Positions 35,234 to 47,526 are shown, counted from the first letter of the stretch. The stretch is DNA of 64,000 nucleotides from Talinum fruticosum (GCA_021018815.1 JAITYX010000004.1:7573501-7637500); one strand, 5' to 3'. The notes: a model not told the origin generated them from the letters alone. Translations and numbers: made by a program.

Positions 35234-37482
35234 ATGATCTCCCATTTTCTATGCTTTTGTTTTGTTTTTTCCCCTAATATTGAAGGCGTAAGCTATTGTC
35301 CTTTGGTCTATCAATGGCAACGGAGCTTTTCACTTATGAATAACGACATGGTCATTTTAGAGTTTTAAATTTATTAGATTTTGTGTTTAAATATAGTAAT
35401 TTTATTTCAGTAAATGCTAATATTTGCGCTTAAAAAACTATTGTATATTAATAGCATTGGAAACATGCAAATTACCATTTCTAGAAAGCAATAAATTCTT
35501 ATGCAATTTCCAAGTTAACTTTGGGCGATTATTTTGACACCAACACAACAAGATTGAGAAAGTATAGGTCAACATTCAACTAGTGCCCTATTGTCATATA
35601 ACACTTTTAGCAAAATTTTCTTCCATTTTAATCTAGCATGACTTTTCCCTTTAGGCAACTCAACGTTAGTTGTTTTCCTGTCTCACCAAAATTAAAAAGA
35701 CCTACCGCCCCTAAAAAAAGGGGGCAAAAAAACAGATGGAGACTTCTATTGATCAATGAGCCCAATTGAGTTTCTATTCAGATGAAAAGTGAGACTTTTT
35801 TTATTCAAAGGGAATTGGTATAGATAAGTTTAGTCATGTTTGGTACCAAAAAATAGTTTGTATTATATATAATAATAATCTTTTTAAAATTATCCAATGG
35901 TGATTTGAGAGTAAATTTAAGAGTTTTATCCAATATGTGTCATCAATTGAAACAAGTCTCATCTACATTTTTGATTAAAGCAAAACTTAAAAACTACAAT
36001 TTGTCCTTGAAAAAATAAGTTTTCACTCATCTATAGACTCTCCGAAACTCACTTGCCACAATAAATCAAGTATAAAAGATTTAAAATATGCTTCTACATA
36101 AAATGAAAAAATAAACAAACAACATGAAGAAATGTATAAGATACAAAATCATGGTTAACGAACATGTTAAACAGAATTTAAGAGTTGAAATGACATTTAC
36201 TGTGACCTTATTTACCTAACAAAATATACCCTAAAGTTTTCCTACTTATGCAATTTAGAAAATTATTATCGTTAATACAGAGAATTTCCAATACCAGTAG
36301 AGTTTGAATAACCAAATAAGCATATTAACACAACAAGTTTTGTAATTTCAAGTCATTTTAAGCTCGATTACCTCCTTATGATTACAAATTTGTACTGATA
36401 TTAGCCACTGATGTTTATAAAGTACTTATATAATTGTGCTTGAGCTCCTCGAGTACTATTGAATTGAATAACAAGAATTGGATATTTCCTTTCAAATTCA
36501 TCCGTTTAAAAAAAAACAGTGTAATTTTCGAATTATTGTAGTTTTGTAGGTTACTTTTGTTAATACGTATTTGGGTGTGGATAGATTCGAGTCGTACTTG
36601 TAAGTACCATTTATACTGTATCTGTAACCATCAATTTATTTTTTGGGTTTGGATTTTGATTTGAGTTCTGCGTGATCACCATGTTCATTATCATTATAAT
36701 ATTTGGTGTGTACTTAGTCGACACTTCCCTTTTTTCTTTTAAAGAGGTGGTGTTATGGTAGCGAAGGACTTGGCTCAATTTTTGACTAATTATATCCTTG
36801 ATACTATTAAATTAAGTAAGAAAAATTCAATGTTTCTGTTTATGTTCATTTTTTTATGAAAAATGAAGAATTGAATTGGATATTTTTCCTTAATATTTAT
36901 CTCTTTTTTTTAAGTGAAAGGAAGAATTTACACTTTTCATGAGTTGCAAAATTTTGTGGACTACTTTTGGTTCTATATACTATTTGAGTATAGAAAGGTT
37001 CCGAAATTATATTTATAATTAATAATTTAAATTATAATATAGTCATGTATTTATTTAGGGTTTAAATTATATAATATTTTTTGTGCGATTGTGGAAATAC
37101 TTGAGCCCATCAGGAAATGAAAAATTTAAATTGTAATATAGTTGATAGTTTCAAATATGACCCCATCAGGAAATTTCCACGTCAAGAAAACAAATTTGTA
37201 AGCTTCGATGATATGAAGTTATGTGAACTTATACATACCACAAAAACTGACGAAGCATTGATAAATTGCATAAATGGAAAAAAAGGATATTTTCAACGCG
37301 CTAACTCAATTGGATGGTCACCTTTCACCATCTTATCTACTGAATTAACGAATTGACTTGACTACATGAGTGTCCGTATAAAATTCTTTATAAATATAAT
37401 ATAAATTAAAGTAGTTAATGGAAGAAAATCGGAAGTAGAGTGAAGCTTAGTGAAATAAACTGAAGCTGTGTAGCAGTTAGGT
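35234..37482. other. Upstream region of the receptor-like protein gene
   Basis: AT-rich, no convincing gene. A plus-strand frame at 37117-37356 (79 codons) starts near the phrase CCCATCAGGAAAT, which is present twice, but matches no family I know and could be 5' flank. No TATA box was assigned. Confidence 0.4.
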
Positions 37483-40400
37483 ATGAGTTGGTGTGGCAGA
37501 AAATATGTGGTGTGGATGGTATTAGCTGCTCTTATTTGGGGTTGTCATGTAGAATGTTGCACAGAAGATGAGAGGCTTGCTTTACTTGATCTCAATTCCT
37601 ACTTTAGATCTCAGCTGGATCCTTACAATGCTGGAGACTTTCGTGGGTTAAGCTATGGAGAGGAAGATAAATACAATTGTTGTACTTGGTCGCGGGTTCG
37701 ATGCAATCCCACCACTCAACGTATAACTGAGTTGGATCTCTACTTTATCATGTTGGGACTTCCTCGACAACCATGGGTCTTTAATGTGACAATGTTACAG
37801 CCTTTTCGGGAACTCACCAGCCTTTACTTATCAGATAACCACATTGGTGGTTTGGTTGAAAAAGATGGTATGTATTTACATTACATATAAATGCCCAGTA
37901 TATATCATCACTTTCACTAATTGCTTTCAAACTTCATTTGAAATTGTTTCCGGAGAAACTCTTGTGATGTGGGACGGAGGAACTGGCACTTACTGATGCT
38001 GAGTAGGCTTGGACCGAACTGTTAGTTCCCGAACTGCTTCACTTGTATGAAAGCCTAGGCCCGGGAAAGGCCCAGGATCAAAATATATATCGCACCATTG
38101 TCACTAATTTCATCCAAACTTCATTTGAAAACCTTTTACTAAGTCTTTTCCATGTGATCCAAAAGCCTTGTGATGGTAGGAAAGTTTATATAGTTGCGTA
38201 TATACTTGCCGTTAATTTGGCAATTTGACAATATGATATCAGCTTAATTTCTTTCCTTTTCAGGTTCAACAGAATTATTAACTTTGAAGGATCTACGATC
38301 TTTATCATTGAGTGCTAATGACTTTAAAAATGGTCCCATCTTCTTGAATGCCCTTACATCTCTTGAGAAATTATTTCTTAGTCTATGTCATCTGAACGAT
38401 TCCAATTTCCCACTGCAAGGTAAGTTTTCCAAATACATACATATATACATACATACACACTCACAGGTAGTGTTTTGCCACATAACTAAATCATAAAAAA
38501 AGACTATTCATTTTAACCCTTTCAAATGTCTATATTCTTACTGTTTCATAATTCATGTCCATTTAACTAATTTTTATCGTTTCATAATACTTGTCATTTT
38601 ATAATTCTAATGACATATTAATTGTCAGTTTATCAATTTTACCCTGATTAATTATATACTAACAAATGATAAAGAGAGAAAGTGAGGGCACGATCTTTTA
38701 ACAATTTTAATTTTTAGTTATAACATTAGTTTTTCCCCCATTTGATTAAAGTGACATGTAATTTAAAATGGAGGGAGTAGGTATAACTTGGCTAGAATTT
38801 CAGTAATCCGACTCATGAGGGTTTGCAAGTTGGATTGGCACATTTACACCCCTATTTTCAGCCATTTAAATGATTAGTGTAAATGCAAAAAAATGATTAT
38901 TGTTAAATAAAAAAATACTATAAAAAATCTAGTAATATTAAAAATTTTTGTTAACGGTTTTTTAATCTAAAAAACAAATATGTATTCATGGTAAATGTTT
39001 GGTTAAAATATTATTTATTTTTAAAAAACATATTTTTTTTTCAAATAGCTTGATTTAAATACCAAACGTATATAACAGTAAGTTTTTTTTGTTAAAATAT
39101 ATATCTGATGACAAAAAATATGTTTGTGTAATTTTGAGTTTGGGAGCATATTTGGCATTGTTTAGTCATGAATAAAGCTTTTAATGAGGTGTGATTTTAG
39201 TTTTTTTATTAGTTATACAAAATTGTTGTCATAACTTTAAACTTCAAATAATAATATTGATTAAACTTCATCCAAATGTTAACCCGGACACATTTTCTTA
39301 TCCATAGTATTTGTGAATTGAAGAATCTTATATGTGCTTTGTTGCAGGTATTTGTGAATTGAAGAATCTTACGGAGTTGCATCTTTATGGCAATGATTTT
39401 TATGTTCTGCCTTCTTGTCTTCACAACTTGTCATCCCTACGAGTCGTTGACCTCACGTATAATCAGATAAAGGGAAGGCTTCATGATATACCCTTCAATC
39501 TTGTGTTCCTCAGGCACATGTCAGTTTCCAATACTGGTCTCGAAGGACTGTTGTTGCCAAGTATTTTCCAAAATCTCACTTCCTTGGAGCACTTGGACCT
39601 CTCGGATAACCACTTTGAAGGCACATTGTCGTTGAACTCTTTCGCCAACCTCTCGAAGCTTCAATATTTGGATCTTTCAGGAAGCCAAGTTGAAATAGAA
39701 GATTCATTATGGCAACCCTCATTTCAGTTACAACACTTGGGTTTACGAGGATGCGGTTTGAACATCTCAGAAGAAAATATTCCTAGGTTTTTGTCACAAC
39801 AACACAATCTAAGCTACATTAATCTCTCATACAATAACTTAAGTGGCTCTTTCCCCTTTTGGATATCAGGTAATAGTTCTCTATATAGAGATTTAGAGCT
39901 AAAGAAGAGCTCAACACCATTGCCTCAATATTCTAGACGTCCTTTACATACCTTGATAATATCACATAACAATTTTCATGGTAAGCTACCTGAAAATATT
40001 GGCTTCTTATTTCCCCAACTTAGGCATTTCACTGCATCGGGATGCCATTTTGAAGGATCTATTCCAGTTTCTATGAGAGACCTTATAGTATTGGTTTTGT
40101 CTTTCAATAACTTGTCAGGACAACTACCTGCAGGATTTCTTAACTCTACAACCTTGGGGTTATTGGATCTAAGTGGCAACAACCTACAGGGGGAAATAAT
40201 ACCAGAGGATATGAACCTCCCTCAGTTACAAGCGTTGAATCTAAGTAACAACTGCTTTGATGGTACAATCAAGGATGCCATCAGAAGTAGTTCAAGGCTA
40301 ATGGACATAGATATATCCAACAACAAGGTAACGGGCTCACTTCCTTCTTGGATTGGCGATTACCACTTGCACATATTATCCGTGTCAAACAACGTTATGC

Positions 40401-41511
40401 AAGGCCATATTCCTTTGGAACTATGCAAACTCCAATCTTTGAAATATTTGGATCTCTCACAAAACAACTTCACAGGACCCATACCTTCATGCTCAAATCT
40501 TTCTTTATCGCTGGAATATATGTTTCTAGGCCATAATAATTTGGAGGGAGCTATACCAAGTGCATTGTCAAGTGCCTCAAGCCTAAAAGAACTTGATTTA
40601 AGGGAAAATCAACTTTCAGGTGGCATTCCACCATGGATCAACAGGCTCTCGAAGTTACAGGTACTTCTACTTGGAAGAAATAATTTCCACAGTCAAATTC
40701 CAAAAGAGTTGTGTCAACTACAAGATGTGGACATATTAGATCTTTCACGCAACCACCTATCTGGAATGATACTCCCTTGCTTTGCTAACATGTCTTTTGG
40801 TTTTAAAGCTATTTTTCCATATGACTTAGGGGCTTTGGGATTGGAGAGGGTAACAATGATTTTTACGGGATTGCAAGACAAGAGATGAAGTTGTCGGCAA
40901 AAAATCAGTACTTGTCCTATATAGGTGGTAATCTTCGACTTATGTCCCTCTTGGATTTGTCCTGCAACAAACTCGACGGTGTCATCCCATCAGAACTGGG
41001 AGACTTGATATACGTTCAATCATTGAACTTGTCACATAATAGCTTAATTGGGTCCATTCCCAGCAGTTTGTCCAATTTGAAGGCAGCTGAGAGCTTGGAC
41101 CTTTCTTTCAACAAATTGAGCGGTATGATTCCAGATCAACTAGTAGAACTTAACTTCTTAGAGGTATTCAACGTTTCATTCAACAACTTAATTGGGAGAA
41201 CACCTGAGGCAGGGCAGTTTGGGAATTTTGATGAAAAAAGCTATCTCAGAAATCCCGGACTTTGTGTGTCAATCGTAAATAAGTCATGCAGCCCAATCCT
41301 ACTGAAGGCACCGACTTCCTCTATAGATACTACTACCTCGAAAGAAGATGGATATAGAGGAGGACTTGATATGGAAGACTTCTTATGGAGCTTCGGCATG
41401 ACATCTTTTGTTGCATTTGTGACAACAATTATGGTGCTAGGCATCAATCCACAATGGAGGGAAGCATGGTTTGATTTTGTGGAGTGGCATCTTCTTTGGT
41501 GGTTGTTATAA
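37483..41511 (+). CDS. LRR receptor-like protein (RLP), three exons, one frameshift
   Basis: A cell-surface receptor without a kinase; such RLPs signal through partner kinases in immunity or development. Exons: 37483-37867, 38264-38419 and 39348-41511; both introns are phase 1 with GT/AG borders. Exon 1 encodes a signal peptide (about residues 1-26, ending HVECC) and an LRR N-terminal cap (CCTEDERLALLDL, then the CCTW pair). Exon 3 encodes a long run of plant-type extracellular LRRs (LxxLxLSxNxLxGxIP), the SYLRNPGLCVS C-cap, a transmembrane helix (FGMTSFVAFVTTIMVLGI) and a short basic/aromatic tail (WREAWFDFVEW). The frame breaks between about 40790 and 40860: one frame ends at 40888, while the downstream frame resumes as GNNDFYGIARQEMKL. 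One base is missing (or two extra). Correcting that gives a full-length protein, so it is either a recent null allele or a sequence error. No kinase domain follows. Confidence 0.88.
38535..38777. mobile_element. Stowaway-like MITE in RLP intron 2
   Basis: 243 bp flanked by TA, from TTCTTACTGTTTCATAATTC to ATTTAAAATGGAGGGAG. The body matches the Stowaway family at 2044 (for example TAATGACATATTAATTG). Confidence 0.82.
39307..39371 (+). repeat. 41-bp direct duplication across the exon 3 splice acceptor
   Basis: GTATTTGTGAATTGAAGAAT plus CTTA occurs at 39307-39330 inside intron 2 and again at 39348-39371 as the first bases of exon 3. The second copy follows a good acceptor (GTTGCAG); the first follows CCATAG, which could act as a weaker acceptor. 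Confidence 0.85.
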
Positions 41512-41586
41512 TTTGTATCTCTTTCGTACCTATCTATTTCTTAGAGTTAACAAAATATCTTGTGCTCACGTAGTAGTAGTAAAAAT

Positions 41587-41970
41587 ACCTACGTGTGTGA
41601 ATTGAAGAATCTTATGGAGTTGTACGTGTCAGAAACTACTACTACGTGTGTGAATTGAAGAATCTTATGGAGTTGTACGTGTCAGAAAATCCTTTCAGTG
41701 GTGCTCTTCCTTCATGTCTTCAGAACTTGTCATACATACGCATTCTCGTTCTCTCAGATAATCAGCTCAATGGAAGGCTCAAGATCTACCCTTCAATCTT
41801 TGATCTTTACAAGAATTATACCTGAAAAGTAGTACTCTCAAAGGAGAGTTACTGTCAAATATGTTCGAAATCATACTTACAGAAATTGGACCTTAGCGGT
41901 AATAGTTTGGAAGGAAAATTTTCTTTACACTCTTTTGTCAACCTTCCAAAGCTTAAAATTATTCCATGAA
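41587..41970 (+). pseudogene. Fragment of a second LRR receptor-like gene
   Basis: Translation shows [40 protein letters not shown] and LQKLDLSGNSLEGKFSLHSF, matching the start of exon 3 of the upstream RLP but clearly diverged. It has stops and frame changes, no signal peptide and no membrane anchor. The first part is a 53-bp tandem duplication (41590 and 41643). It is a relic of a tandem RLP paralogue, with the 3' part missing. Confidence 0.8.
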
Positions 41971-42699
41971 AGAAAGACCAGTGAGAAAAACTCCAGCGAG
42001 AGAAACTTTAGAGAGAGACACTCTAATGAGAGCTCTTTGGTAATTAACCTAGTTTCCTTTGCCTTTGCCGTAAACCACCATGAATCTTCTTGAACCTAAA
42101 CCTCTTGACCCGGATTTTATTTACCAACGATTATCCCCTCTTGGTTTCCTCGGCGATCAGCTTATGCTATGTCCTAGTCCCGTCTCCTCTTTGCCTCCCT
42201 TCACTGAGATCTATAAGTCGGGTTGCGTTCGATCCCCTAGTTGCAATTGTTTTGCCTTCTGTCCATGGATTTTTCTTCCATTTGTCAGTTGATTTCCTTG
42301 TTGGATTTCCATTTTACGGCTTTCCTTGCTGTTCGATCGATGCTCTCTCGAATTTTCTTTAGTGTTCTCTTGCTTGCCTGTGAAATTGTTCCTGAAGCTT
42401 CCGAAATTCACTTCAATGACTTTGGTGCCTAGTCGAATCCTTGCCGATTTTCTCATGTTCGTGATGCATATACATATATAAAAGCAATTACACTTAGTAA
42501 CAATAATATTAGTAAATTAGCCGCATCGAAAAGTTAATCTTACATTACTCCTTAATTGAATGAGAAGACTACAACTCATTAGAACTCAAGTGATCCATAT
42601 TTTCTTCACCAATATATCCAAATCACCTCTTAACTTAGAACTTTGCTTAATATTATTATCTTGAATTTCTTTGGGGCAAGAGCTAGTACCTTGGTACTC
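41971..42699. other. Possible LINE 5' region, uncertain
   Basis: AGAGAGACACTC-type runs at 41990-42030 followed by a short frame from 42080 recall the leader of plant L1 elements, but no domain confirms this. The rest is AT-rich spacer. Confidence 0.25.
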
Positions 42700-43777
42700 A
42701 ATTGACACATGTGAACTAACCCAACATACCACGGTACGGGGATTCGGAATCACTCATGTGTATGCATAAATTTCCTATCTAGGAGGATTCGTAATTTAGG
42801 AGTGAAAATCGCTGCCCTCAGGCCGAAATAAGTCACCTTCCTAGATTTTCGTATTTTGATGCCTGTAAGCCGACCCAATGTACCATGGTATTGGGATTCG
42901 GAACCACTCACGCATATACACAAGTTTACTACCCAGAAAGACTCATGATTTAGGAGTGAAAGTCGCTGCTCGTAAGCCGGAATATGTCACTTTCTTGGAT
43001 TTTCGTATTTTGACGCCTATGAGCCGACCTAACGTACCATGGTATAGGGATTCGGAATCACTCACGCATATACTCAAGTTTCCTATCCGAGAGGACTCGT
43101 AATTTAGGAGTAAAAGCCGCTACCCCATAGGCCGGAATAAGTCACCTTCCTAGATTTTCGTATTTTGATGCTTGTAAGCTAACCCAATGTAACACGGTAT
43201 TGGGATTCGGAACCACTCATGTGTATACTCAAGTTTACTCCCGGAAGGACTCATAATCTAGGAGTGAAAGTCGCTACCCTTAGGCCGGAATAAGTAACCT
43301 TCCTAGACTTTGTATTTCGACGCCTGTGAGCTGACCTAACGTACCATGGTACAGGGATTCGGAACCACGCATGCATATACTCAAGTTTTCTAACTAGGAG
43401 GACTCTTGTAATCTAGGAGTGAAAATCACTGCCCTCAGGCCAGAACAAGTCACCTTCATAGGTTTTGTATTTCGACACCTGTAAGTGGATCTAACATACC
43501 ACGGTACAGAGATTTGGAACCACTCACATGTATACCCAAGTATACCACTCGGAAGGACTCATAATATACGAGTGAAAGCCGCTATCCATGGGCCGAAATA
43601 AGTCACCTTCCTAGATTTTGTATTTTGACGCTTGTGAGTTGACCTAACGCACCACGGTATAAGGATTTGGAACCACTCATAAGTATACCCAAGTTTACCA
43701 TCCGGAAGGACTCATGATTAGGGAGTGAAAGCCGTTACCCATGGGGCGGAATAAGTCACCTTCCTAGACTTTGTATC
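42700..43777. repeat. 154-bp-period tandem repeat, about seven units
   Basis: The marker GATTCGGAA or GATTTGGAA appears at 42741, 42895, 43049, 43204, 43356, 43511 and 43664 (spacing 152-155). Each unit has TACCATGGTA, ACTCATAAT or a variant, GGAGTGAAA and GTCACCTTCCTAGA. Units differ by roughly 10-20%. The source could be a satellite seed or tandem repeats of a retroelement non-coding region. Confidence 0.93.
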
Positions 43778-44132
43778 GGTAAAATGTTCAAGCCCAATAA
43801 ATCCATTTCTCAATTCCCTTTATGGTTATTATCTTTCTTATTCCTCATATGTATGTTAATGAGATTGCTCGGTGAGGCCCGAGACCACACTTTAAAGTCT
43901 TAAAATCTCTTCCAACAGAGAATACAGAGCTTACAAGAATCCCAGGACAAGACTCTCGGGTTATCGAGGTCCAAAATTTGCTTTAGAGGTCACCACGAAC
44001 CTCCCCATGGCCAGTGGGGGTCAATGGTTGGTTCTAGAGGTCAACATGGGCCTTCCCACGATTGGTGGGGACTTCTGGTGGCCACCCCAGGCTACCCCAC
44101 AGCCTGTGGGAGCACCCTTGGTGGGTGTTTTG
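43778..44132. other. GC-richer spacer with inverted GGTGGG/CCCACC words
   Basis: No gene seen. Phrases such as CACCCTTGGTGGG, recurring at 44840-44870, suggest an unidentified repeat into which hAT element 2 inserted. Confidence 0.35.
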
Positions 44133-44794
44133 TAGGGATCGCAATAGATCCTTGAACCAACCTAGACCCGCTAGATCCGATCCATTTAATCGGGTGTAGG
44201 TCCAATAAATTTGGACCCGATGGGTCCAGGTCTAACTGTCCTCGGTCCGGGTCCGGGTCCAGGTCTCAAAAATTAAGACCCGGACCCAACCCGAGACCCG
44301 TTTAATACCCGAACACATTTTATTTTTTCAAAAATAATCCTAGTAGCAGCAGGCATTAATAACATATTGTAATTTGGAATTTGGAAACCCTACCTAAAGT
44401 CACTCATTCACTTCCTTCTCCCTCATTCATGCGAGTCCTGCCCTCTTGATTAATTTTTTTCCCATCGGTTGTGAAAAGTATGAACGAATTTGGTATATTT
44501 GGTTTGTATAATAGGTTGGTTGAATGATAGTTTAGTATGATGTTAAAGAGATTATATGTAGTAAAATTGCTTGCAAATTTTCATGAATATTAAACAAGGC
44601 ATAAATACTGATTTTTAAAACTCATTTATGATTAAAAAAAAAAATGCTAGACCCGTAGACCCGTGGACTCGTCGAGTTTGGATCCGGGTCTAGATTTCAC
44701 ATCCCACCAGGTTTGGGTCGGGTCTGGATCCAAGTGCAAAAAGATTAAATAGATCTGGGTTCAGCGAACCCAACCCAAACCATTGCCATCCCTA
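44133..44794. mobile_element. Non-autonomous hAT element 2 (perfect 8-bp target duplication)
   Basis: The 662-bp element begins TAGGGATCGCAAT and ends ATTGCCATCCCTA, near-perfect inverted ends (12 of 13). GTGTTTTG flanks both sides (44125-44132 and 44795-44802). Subterminal regions are rich in GACCCGG/GGGTC motifs; no transposase is present. Confidence 0.95.
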
Positions 44795-44802
44795 GTGTTT
44801 TG

Positions 44803-45575
44803 GCTCAATTATATCGTTGCTGGCCACCACGGTCTGTCCCATAGGTTGTGGAGGCACCCATGGTGGGTGGCAATGGCTCCTAAACCCCCTTTTCTTATCT
44901 TCTACATATTTTGTCTTTATGGGATATCTATGAAAAGTTTATTTTATAAATTTTCCAGCATTCTAAGAATCATATTAACTCAATAAAACCCATTAAAACG
45001 CAAATGCAAGATACATACTTCTCATATCAAGTTTTGGGTAAACCCACATTTCTTATCATCGATCCTCAAGAGCATTATACTAAGTATATTATCTAACAAA
45101 TGTCAAACCCAAACCTCAACAAAATCATGATTTCACAAAGATTTGAACATGGTTGATACAATTCCATCTTCATGCATGAAATTATAACAACAAAAGAGAA
45201 GTTTAACCAAGTACATGATGATGATGATAATGTCTAATCTTTTTTCCTTTCTAACATCCTTCTAGCATACTTATATCAATGAACCACTCCAAAAACACAA
45301 ACATACAACAATTTCTTGAAGTTTTGAGCATTCAAAGTTGGTCTACAAGCACACTTACGAAATTCATTTTGGTTGGAAAGTAATATACAGTGGGGAGGCG
45401 AAGGAAACCCCACCTTGATGAAGATGATTAGTGCTAAGTTCTTGCTATTCTTTATATTCTTGAACTGTCCTTTTTCCCTTCTACCTTTGTTCTTGACTAT
45501 ATCTTTAGTAAATGTGCTTAACAATGGGGGTTGATGCTTGAAATAAGAGAGTTTGAAACTTGATGTTTCCTTTGC

Positions 45576-45610
<35 letters not shown>

Positions 45611-46990
45611 TTGGAGCTGTTGCATATTTCTTTCTAGAGAAAAATGAGTCAACCTCTCTGATTTAAGCCTCACATTTGGTTTATGTACCATACTTGGAGT
45701 GGGTGCAATGATTGTAAGGTATGGAGATTTGGAGCTAGGAGGCTAGAGGTGTAGGCAGCAGTAGTAAGCAAAGAAAATTGAGCAAGCATTTCTAGTTCAA
45801 GCATCCTACCTGATTTATGTATTAGATTTGGATAGGTTGCAATAATTATTTGGTATGGAGTAGAAAAGTTGAGAATATCTAATTTGAAGGGGAAGTAGTG
45901 TTGCAATGATGATTAAGGCATGGTGTAGAGAGGTGAAGTGCAATAAATTTGGAGGTAAATAATGATTGTGAAGCATTGATACTTGGATCTAGGAGGTAAA
46001 GATGTAGAGTACTGTAACAGTAGACAAATAAAAGTGGAATAAGCAATATAATTTTGGGCCTAAATGCTGAAATTTTGTGATGAAAGGAATATGTTTTGGA
46101 TGTTCATAACATAGAATGATAATCATACTTTGCGATTTATTTAATTCAAGTAACTAGAAAACCAAAATAAATATTTTCTAAACTTACTCCTAATATTATT
46201 TCTAAATAAATTGGTCCATCAACTACTACATAAATGTATATGTATATTAACTAGTATAATATATAAACTTTTTATAACCAATTATTAAATTAAGTTTCTT
46301 AGTGAATAAATCATATATATTAATAAAGTATTTTCGCTTAATATTTGTTTTAATTTGGACGTTATAGGTTGGTTGAAGCTTTTCTAAAACTTTGTTTAGA
46401 ACATGCAAAGTATTTATATTTTTTAACACCTTATCTTTCTTAGATGATCATTTAGGAATACTAAAACCATGTTTAGAACACGCAAAGTATTTACGAATAC
46501 ACAATGAGCATAAGATTTATATAATTTCTCACATTATGCCATATTAACAAACTCTAAGCCTTCCTTCTATTTTAATGCAACATCAAAAAAGGGTATCCAC
46601 TCTTTGATTACAAGCTCGAATTCAACCACATTACACCAAAAAATATTATACAAAACCAACTATCCTAAAAAAATTTAGGCTTTTCACATTAGACGTATAT
46701 TTGGGGGATAAAAGTATTAATTATGTGAGGTACTACATAACAGAAAAAGTTAGGGATTGCATGATAAATGTTATCATAAATTTTACAAAACATCTCTTTT
46801 AGACGGGAAGGAAAGAAATCATAAATATATTAATAAAAAAATTAATAAACAGAAATAAACCATAAGTGAAAAACTAAATTTAGGAAATATGATAACATAT
46901 AATTATATTATTTCTTATTTATTCTGATGAAATACAATCATACAATACCCTTTTCAAGTAAATGGAATTTAAGTACAGACATTTTTATTA
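44803..46990. other. Spacer with short repeats
   Basis: No gene recognised. A (CT)n tract lies at 45579-45608, and at 45670-46030 there are loosely repeated phrases (TTTATGTA...GGTTGCAAT...GGTATGGAG). Confidence 0.4.
45579..45608. repeat. (CT)n microsatellite
   Basis: About 30 bp of CT dinucleotide. Confidence 0.95.
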
Positions 46991-47057
46991 CATTATGTAT
47001 ATAACATTACATTAGTTTGCATCCATAATGCGTATAAAGTGTAAGACATAATAGAAT

Positions 47058-47063
47058 TTTATT
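47058..47063 (-). terminator. Poly(A) signal of the defensin-like gene
   Basis: AATAAA on the minus strand, 31 bases downstream of the stop codon. Confidence 0.6.
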
Positions 47064-47093
47064 GAGCTTATATTTGTGAGGGGACATCAATGA

Positions 47094-47434
47094 TTAATGC
47101 CCATGGTAACAGTAGCAACCATATGGACCGTGAAATGATCCGCAATATCCATAGAAGGCTTTCCAGAAAAATTTGCATCTGTGGTTACACCTGGAAAAAC
47201 AGCCGCTCCTATAAACCCAACCATGATCTTTTGCTTCAGCCATTTGAATTTCTATCAAAAGAAAATCATTGTTAATGGATGCAGGAAACGACGTGCCTTA
47301 TGCAATACAAGCGTGAATGGATTGTTAGAGGGAAAAATACAGACTGAAGGTAACTTACCAAAGCTGGCAATAGTGAAGAAAATGAGAGAGATTGCGAGGA
47401 TGCCAAACAAGTAACTGGACTTTGTCTTCGCCAT
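47094..47434 (-). CDS. Secreted six-cysteine defensin-like peptide, two exons
   Basis: Exon 1 (47359-47434) encodes a signal peptide starting MAKTKSSYLFGILAISL. The intron has GT/AG borders (donor GTAAGT, acceptor TTTGATAG) and phase 1. Exon 2 (47094-47251) completes a 77-residue precursor with stop TAA. Cleavage after MAEA (about residue 32) would release some 45 residues, rich in Tyr, Phe, Gly and His. The six cysteines lie at 43, 47, 51, 62, 71 and 73: C-x3-C-x3-C-x10-C-x8-C-x-C. The C-x3-C and C-x-C pair is the cysteine-stabilised alpha-beta pattern of plant defensin-like peptides, and a signal-peptide exon followed by one mature-peptide exon is their usual structure. A TATA box and AATAAA flank it correctly. 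Likely secreted; an antimicrobial or signalling role is inferred from the family only. I recognise no specific named relative. A different disulfide fold cannot be excluded. Confidence 0.82.
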
Positions 47435-47518
47435 TGTTTTTCCTTCTTTTGGTTTTGTGAATATTTACTTCCGGGTAGGATGGATGAGGGATGAATTGGG
47501 TTCAAATACCATGGGGCT

Positions 47519-47526
47519 TATTTATA
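47519..47526 (-). promoter_or_regulatory. TATA box of the defensin-like gene
   Basis: TATAAATA on the minus strand, 85 bases upstream of the start codon, which places the transcription start about 55 bases before the ATG. Confidence 0.7.

Noticed and set aside
37117..37356. 79-codon frame upstream of the receptor gene
   Set aside because: No recognised motif, no splice link to the receptor, and it lies in AT-rich DNA.
42080..42362. Two short plus-strand frames suggesting a LINE ORF1
   Set aside because: No RRM or zinc-knuckle seen; kept only as an uncertain LINE leader.
42700..43777. CRISPR-like array
   Set aside because: Units are contiguous 154-bp repeats without unique spacers, in a plant genome.
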